41,208 nucleotides of DNA. Source: CAYLNK01 sp964384675 (GTDB lineage: Bacteria > Acidobacteriota > Thermoanaerobaculia > UBA5066). The stretch is from assembly GCA_964384675.1 (NCBI GenBank), contig CAYLNK010000016.1, positions 1 through 41,208 of the forward strand, written 5' to 3'. The notes beneath the pieces are model-generated. The model was not told the DNA's origin. It saw only the letters and a program-made list of their open reading frames with translations, and ran no database searches. A program made the position numbers and the translations under genes. Of the stretch, positions 37,213-41,208 are shown one piece after another. The stretch's first letter is position 1. The number at the start of each line of letters is the position of its first letter.

Positions 37213-40200
37213 GTGATGGTGCGGGAGATCGATCGGGAGACCGTCGGTCGGTTCCGGCTCGTTCGCCGGCTCGGGTCGGGCGGACAGGGTGCCGTGTACC
37301 TCGCGCACGACCCGGCGCTGGGACGCTCCGTCGCGCTGAAAGTGCTGGCGGGAGGCTCCCCGTCGGAAGGGGTCGAGGAGGCCCGCTCCGCCGCCGCGTT
37401 CCAGCACCCGAACGCCGCCGCCGTGTACGAGGCGGGAGAGGACGGCGGGCTCGCCTATGTCGCCCTCGAGCTCGTCGAAGGTCCGTCGATCCGCGACGCC
37501 CTGAAGGGCGGTCCGATCGAGCCCGCGACGGTCTTCGCGGCCCTGCGGGACGTGGCGCTCGCCCTGGCCGCCGCGCATGCGCGCGGCCTGGCTCACGGGG
37601 ACGTCTCCCCGGCCAACGTCGTGCTCGTGCCGGGAGGCGGCGCCAAGCTCGTCGACTTCGGGCTCGCGCACGGGCGGAACGTCCAGGGGTCGCCGCAGGG
37701 CACCGTCCGGATGCTCGCGCCCGAGCTCCTCCGCGGCGGGGTGCCGACGCCCGCTTCGGACGTGTTCGCCCTCGGGGCCACGCTCCAGGCCGCGGTCACG
37801 GGCCGGCCGGCGTTCCCGGGCGACACCGTCGCCGCGGTGAGGGACGCGATCCTCAGCGGCGCTCCGGCTCCGATCGGCGTATCGGGCCGCCGCCCGGCGC
37901 TCGCGGAGCTGGTGGCCCGGATGCTCGCGGCCGACCCGGCACGCCGGCCGCCCGCCTCGGAGGTCGCGGAGCGGCTCGAGCGTCTCGCCCGTGCCCCGTT
38001 CGTCTCACCCGGCGGCGTGATCCACGCCGAAGCCATCCCCGGGTTCCGCGGGCTACTGCCCTTCCAGGAGGGAGACGGTGAGGCGCTGAAGGGGCGCGAC
38101 GCCGACGTCGACGCGCTCGTGTCCCGCGTTTCGGCGAGCGGCTCGGTGGCGGTGCTGTACGGCGATTCCGGATGCGGCAAGACGTCGCTCCTGCGGGCAG
38201 GCCTCGCCGTTCGCCTGCGCGCCGAGGGCGCGCTCGTCCTCTATGCCCGGGCGTCCGGCGATCCCTCCGGCCGGCTGGCGGAGGACGCGGGCCGCTGGGC
38301 GGCCGCTCCCCGGCGGGAGGAGGAGGAGCTGATCGCCTACCTGGCGCGCGTGGGCCGCTCGGAGGGACGAGTCGTGGTGCTCCTCGATCAGCTGGAGGAG
38401 CTGCTTCGCGCGCCGGACGACGAACGGCGGCGCGTGGCGGGTCTGCTCGCCGCGATCGCGCGGACGGAGAGCGGTGTGTCCGCGGTGGTGGCGGTGCGGA
38501 GCGACGTCCTCCACCTCCTGCCCGATCTTCTCGGCGACGCGGTGGAAGAGCCTCTGGCGATGTCCCGGCTCCACCGGTTGCGCCCGTTCGACCCGGACGT
38601 CGCGGCGCACGTCCTGGCCGCCGGCCTCGACGCCTCGGGTCTGACGTTCGAGCCGGGCCTCGCGGCCCGCGTGGCGGCGGAGCTCGCCGAGGGGGGCGCG
38701 GTCCTGCCGAGCGAGCTGCAGGTCGTCGGTCAGGAGCTGGTGACGCGCCGCCTGCTGACGGCGCGTCAGCTGGACGCGGTGGGCGGCACCCGAGCGCTCA
38801 CGCTCCGCTTCCTCGAGGACGTCCTGTCGGCCGCCGAAGACCCGGCCGCCGCACGCCGGGTCCTGGAGGCGCTGGTTTCGGAGACGGGGGAACGCGCCGC
38901 GCTGCCGCTCGCGGACGTGGCGACGCGGGCGCACGTGGTCCCGGAGCTGGCGGAGAGGACGCTCCGCCGCCTGGGGGAGGCGCGCCTGGTGCGGGAACGC
39001 TACGACCTCGCCTCTCCAGCCTGGGAGCTGGTCCACGAGTACGTGGTGGCGAGGCTCGAGGTGCTCGGGAAGGTCGCCGACGATCCTGCCGTACGGGCTC
39101 GCCGTCTCGTCGCGCACGTCGCGGCGGCCGCCGCGGCGGAGCCGCACACCCGCCTCTCGCTCCGCCAGGTCCTCTTCATCCGGCGCCACGCGGGGCGGCT
39201 CGACCCGCTCGAGGCGTCGCTCGTGAGACGCAGCCTCGTCCAGGGAGCGCGGCGTGCGCTCGCGATCCTGGCGATCGGGCTCGTCGCGGGGACCGCGTTC
39301 GCGGCGTCCCTCTCCATCCGCGAGGAGTGGGCCGGCCGGCTGCTGTCCGATCGCCACCAGGCGGCCGCCCGACAGGTGCGTTTCTCGCCAGACGGCCGGT
39401 TCCTCTACACGGCCGGAGAGGACGGGCGGCTCCTGCTCTGGGACGTGGCCACGCGCCGCCGGCTGGCCACCCGCGAGGTGGGCGAGAGCTGGGTCACGGC
39501 CCTGGCCGTCTCGCGCGACGGGAGGCTCGTGGCGAGCGCCGGGGAGAGCGGTGCGGTGACCCTGTGGGACGCGGCCTCGCTCGACCGCGTTCGCGTGCTC
39601 GACGGACCGGCGGGGATCACGGGTCTCGGCTTCTCGCCGGACGGCGGCTTCCTCGCGGCGCAGGGGGTCCTCCGCTCGCGGGTCTTCTCCGCGAGCGACG
39701 GCGAGGTGCTGGCGGACCTCGACGTGAGGGCCGGGCACGGGGCGGTGCGCTTCTCGGCGGACGGACGGGACCTCGTGCTCGCGAACGGGCTGCGGCTCGA
39801 CTGGCGCACGGGGCTCCTCGACGAGCGTGAAGGGTTCGCCCGGAACTCGAACGCGATGGACGTCTCGGAGGATGGACGCCGTTTCGTGTCCGTCGGCACG
39901 ACCGGCGTCGTCGATCTCGAGCTCCGGCGGGGAGGACGCGTCGAGACGGTCAGGACGCGCGCGCACCGCGACCATGGCCGGGCGGCGGTCCTCTCCGGCA
40001 CCGGGCGGCTGGCGGCGACCGGTGCCGAGGGGATCGCCCTGTGGGACACGGCGACGTGCCAGGTCCTGGCCCGCTTCGACCGGGAGGCGGTCGTCTGGGA
40101 CCTCGCGTTCTCACCGGACGAGCGGTTCCTGATGGCGGCCTACGGCGACGGCTCCGTGCTCGCGTGGGACGTGGCGGACCGCTCCCTGGCGGGGGGCTTC

Positions 40201-41079
40201 GGCGCGCACACCGGTCCGGTGAGGAGCGTCGCGTTCTCGCCCGACGGCCGGCTCCTCGCCTCGGGCAGCGAGGATCGCAGCGTCCTGGTGTGGGACCTCG
40301 CGACGGGCCGGATCGTGCGAGCGCTCCCCGGGCTCTCCACGCGGGTGAACGCGGTGGCGTTCGGTCCGGGCGGTCTCCTCTTCGCCGGCGATCAGGACGG
40401 GGGCGTCATGGCCTGGCGCCTCGCGGGCGCGGGGCTCGCCTGGACCCGCGACGTGATCGACCCGGTCTATGCCATCGCGGTCAGCCCGGACGGAAGCCGT
40501 CTGGCCACCAGCCCGATCGAGCTCGCGGTGGAGGGGGGCCGCCCGCTCCGGGTCCGCCCGTCCGGACCGCTCGGCATGGCGGGCACGTTGTCGGGTAGCG
40601 CGTACGGCGTCGCCTACGACGCGGACGGCAACCTCCTGCTGGCGGACCAGCGCGGCTCGTTCGTCCTCCTCGGAAGCGGTCCGACGCGTTCCGGCCGGCT
40701 CGAGGGGCGCACCCTGGTCACGGCCGCGTTCGTTCCCCGCACGCGCGACTTCGCGCTCGGGACGAACGAGGGGGACGTCCTGCTGCTCTCCGGGGAGACG
40801 CTCACCGAGATCGGGGTGCTCGGGCGTCACCGGGCCCGGGTGAAGGGGGTAGCCGCCTCCCCGGACGGGAAGCGCCTCGTCTCGTGCGGGGACGACCAGG
40901 AGCTGCTGCTGTGGGACGTGGCCGCGCGAAGGGGGCTCGGCCCGGTCGGGACGCACCCGGCGCCGGTCCTCGCCGTGGCGTTCTCGCCCGACGGACGCTC
41001 CGTGGCGAGCGGAGGTCACGACGGCTCGGTACGGCTGCACGCCGGGCGCCGGCTCCTGTGGGGGCGGGAGCTTCCATGA
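37213..41079 (+). CDS. Serine/threonine kinase-STAND ATPase-WD40 membrane protein
   Basis: It has 1,288 residues from the GTG at 37213 (an ATG at 37216 is equally possible). The kinase domain (about 12-258) has Lys43 (VALKVL), Asp130 and Asn135 (HGDVSPAN) and the DFG motif (Asp148). The usual HRDLK reads HGDVS. A STAND-type P-loop ATPase (about 290-540) has GDSGCGKTS and VVVLLDQLEEL. A single membrane helix (about 681-700) is preceded by Arg residues. The rest (about 715-1288) contains about 14 WD40 repeats (VRSVAFSPDGRLLASGSEDR type), enough for two seven-bladed propellers. The positive-inside rule puts kinase and ATPase in the cytoplasm and WD40 outside. It is likely a signal transducer with unknown ligand. 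Its stop overlaps the next gene's ATG. Confidence 0.93.
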   Translation: MMVREIDRETVGRFRLVRRLGSGGQGAVYLAHDPALGRSVALKVLAGGSPSEGVEEARSAAAFQHPNAAAVYEAGEDGGLAYVALELVEGPSIRDALKGGPIEPATVFAALRDVALALAAAHARGLAHGDVSPANVVLVPGGGAKLVDFGLAHGRNVQGSPQGTVRMLAPELLRGGVPTPASDVFALGATLQAAVTGRPAFPGDTVAAVRDAILSGAPAPIGVSGRRPALAELVARMLAADPARRPPASEVAERLERLARAPFVSPGGVIHAEAIPGFRGLLPFQEGDGEALKGRDADVDALVSRVSASGSVAVLYGDSGCGKTSLLRAGLAVRLRAEGALVLYARASGDPSGRLAEDAGRWAAAPRREEEELIAYLARVGRSEGRVVVLLDQLEELLRAPDDERRRVAGLLAAIARTESGVSAVVAVRSDVLHLLPDLLGDAVEEPLAMSRLHRLRPFDPDVAAHVLAAGLDASGLTFEPGLAARVAAELAEGGAVLPSELQVVGQELVTRRLLTARQLDAVGGTRALTLRFLEDVLSAAEDPAAARRVLEALVSETGERAALPLADVATRAHVVPELAERTLRRLGEARLVRERYDLASPAWELVHEYVVARLEVLGKVADDPAVRARRLVAHVAAAAAAEPHTRLSLRQVLFIRRHAGRLDPLEASLVRRSLVQGARRALAILAIGLVAGTAFAASLSIREEWAGRLLSDRHQAAARQVRFSPDGRFLYTAGEDGRLLLWDVATRRRLATREVGESWVTALAVSRDGRLVASAGESGAVTLWDAASLDRVRVLDGPAGITGLGFSPDGGFLAAQGVLRSRVFSASDGEVLADLDVRAGHGAVRFSADGRDLVLANGLRLDWRTGLLDEREGFARNSNAMDVSEDGRRFVSVGTTGVVDLELRRGGRVETVRTRAHRDHGRAAVLSGTGRLAATGAEGIALWDTATCQVLARFDREAVVWDLAFSPDERFLMAAYGDGSVLAWDVADRSLAGGFGAHTGPVRSVAFSPDGRLLASGSEDRSVLVWDLATGRIVRALPGLSTRVNAVAFGPGGLLFAGDQDGGVMAWRLAGAGLAWTRDVIDPVYAIAVSPDGSRLATSPIELAVEGGRPLRVRPSGPLGMAGTLSGSAYGVAYDADGNLLLADQRGSFVLLGSGPTRSGRLEGRTLVTAAFVPRTRDFALGTNEGDVLLLSGETLTEIGVLGRHRARVKGVAASPDGKRLVSCGDDQELLLWDVAARRGLGPVGTHPAPVLAVAFSPDGRSVASGGHDGSVRLHAGRRLLWGRELP

Positions 41080-41208
41080 CGGTGGACGGCGCGCTCGACG
41101 CGCTGGACGAGACGCTGGCCCGGCTGAGGGAGGAGTCGCGCGACCGGCGGCTTCCCGCGGTGGCCCACGCCGCCTCCCAGGTCCGGGCGGCGCTCGAGCG
41201 CGACCGTC
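41076..41208 (+). CDS. Start of a gene coupled to the kinase-WD40 gene (partial)
   Basis: The ATG at 41076 overlaps the preceding stop (ATGA), and the frame stays open to the right edge, giving 44 codons. The visible part is charged and helical (DALDETLARLREESRDRR). It is too short to name. Four-base overlap suggests translational coupling and a shared pathway with the kinase. Confidence 0.7.
   Translation, partial: MTVDGALDALDETLARLREESRDRRLPAVAHAASQVRAALERDR

Noticed and set aside
37594..37620. Pseudokinase reading because HRDLK is HGDVS
   Set aside because: Catalytic Asp130, Asn135, Asp148 and Lys43 are all present. Ser in place of Lys in this loop is common in some bacterial kinases (HRDVSPQN type, from memory), so activity is likely.

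Overview
The window is about 41 kb of very GC-rich bacterial DNA (roughly 70% by eye), densely coding, with about 30 genes and no gene-free stretch over 300 bases. No tRNA, rRNA, CRISPR array, phage or insertion-sequence gene was seen. Menaquinone synthesis by the futalosine route (MqnE), a GreA with a very long N-terminal region, SpoIIE-type phosphatases, kinase-WD40 proteins, DUF11/BNR giant secreted proteins and outer-membrane proteins suggest a diderm soil-type bacterium. Acidobacteriota is my best guess, by gene style only; no marker gene here settles it.

Layout. 1-2910 (minus): infB (partial), nusA and rimP in a tightly overlapping operon, preceded by a promoter and an intrinsic terminator inside its short leader. 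3048-5835 (plus): a TonB-like protein and a DegP-type protease with a good sigma-54 promoter. 5875-7014 (plus): an outer-membrane barrel gene whose signal peptide and mature part lie in one frame split by a single TGA, followed by a hairpin that fits the bacterial SECIS model. 7056-8572 (minus): mqnE and a small zinc-ribbon protein. 8607-12314 (plus): recO, glyQ, glyS. 12357-15456 (minus): a secreted DUF5666-repeat protein, an unknown protein and a secreted rhodanese. 15482-15856: a small unknown gene. 15891-21638 (minus): a 1,915-residue secreted BNR/IPT/DUF11 protein. 21808-30332 (plus): secreted and small proteins, a greA-like/HAD/NTF2 operon, a SpoIIE phosphatase, a DMT transporter and a CpeT-molybdopterin-like fusion. 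30289-32495 (minus): a VTT membrane protein with a mercuric-reductase-like flavoprotein. 32617-33027: a DUF2914 protein. 33034-37034: two response regulators, a soluble histidine kinase and a LuxR-type regulator. 37213-41208 (plus): a kinase-STAND-WD40 protein and the start of a coupled gene.

Regulation stands out. At least ten genes carry a TANNNT-like -10 box 6-8 bases before the start codon with no Shine-Dalgarno sequence, the signature of leaderless mRNAs. One such pair shares a perfectly palindromic -10 box, and three -10 boxes contain the stop codon of the preceding gene. Two convincing sigma-54 promoters (degP; the LuxR-type gene) accompany an NtrC-family activator encoded in the same window.

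The most interesting candidate is the in-frame TGA of the barrel protein at 6016-6018, a possible selenoprotein or other recoding event. A mutation or an assembly error remains possible.
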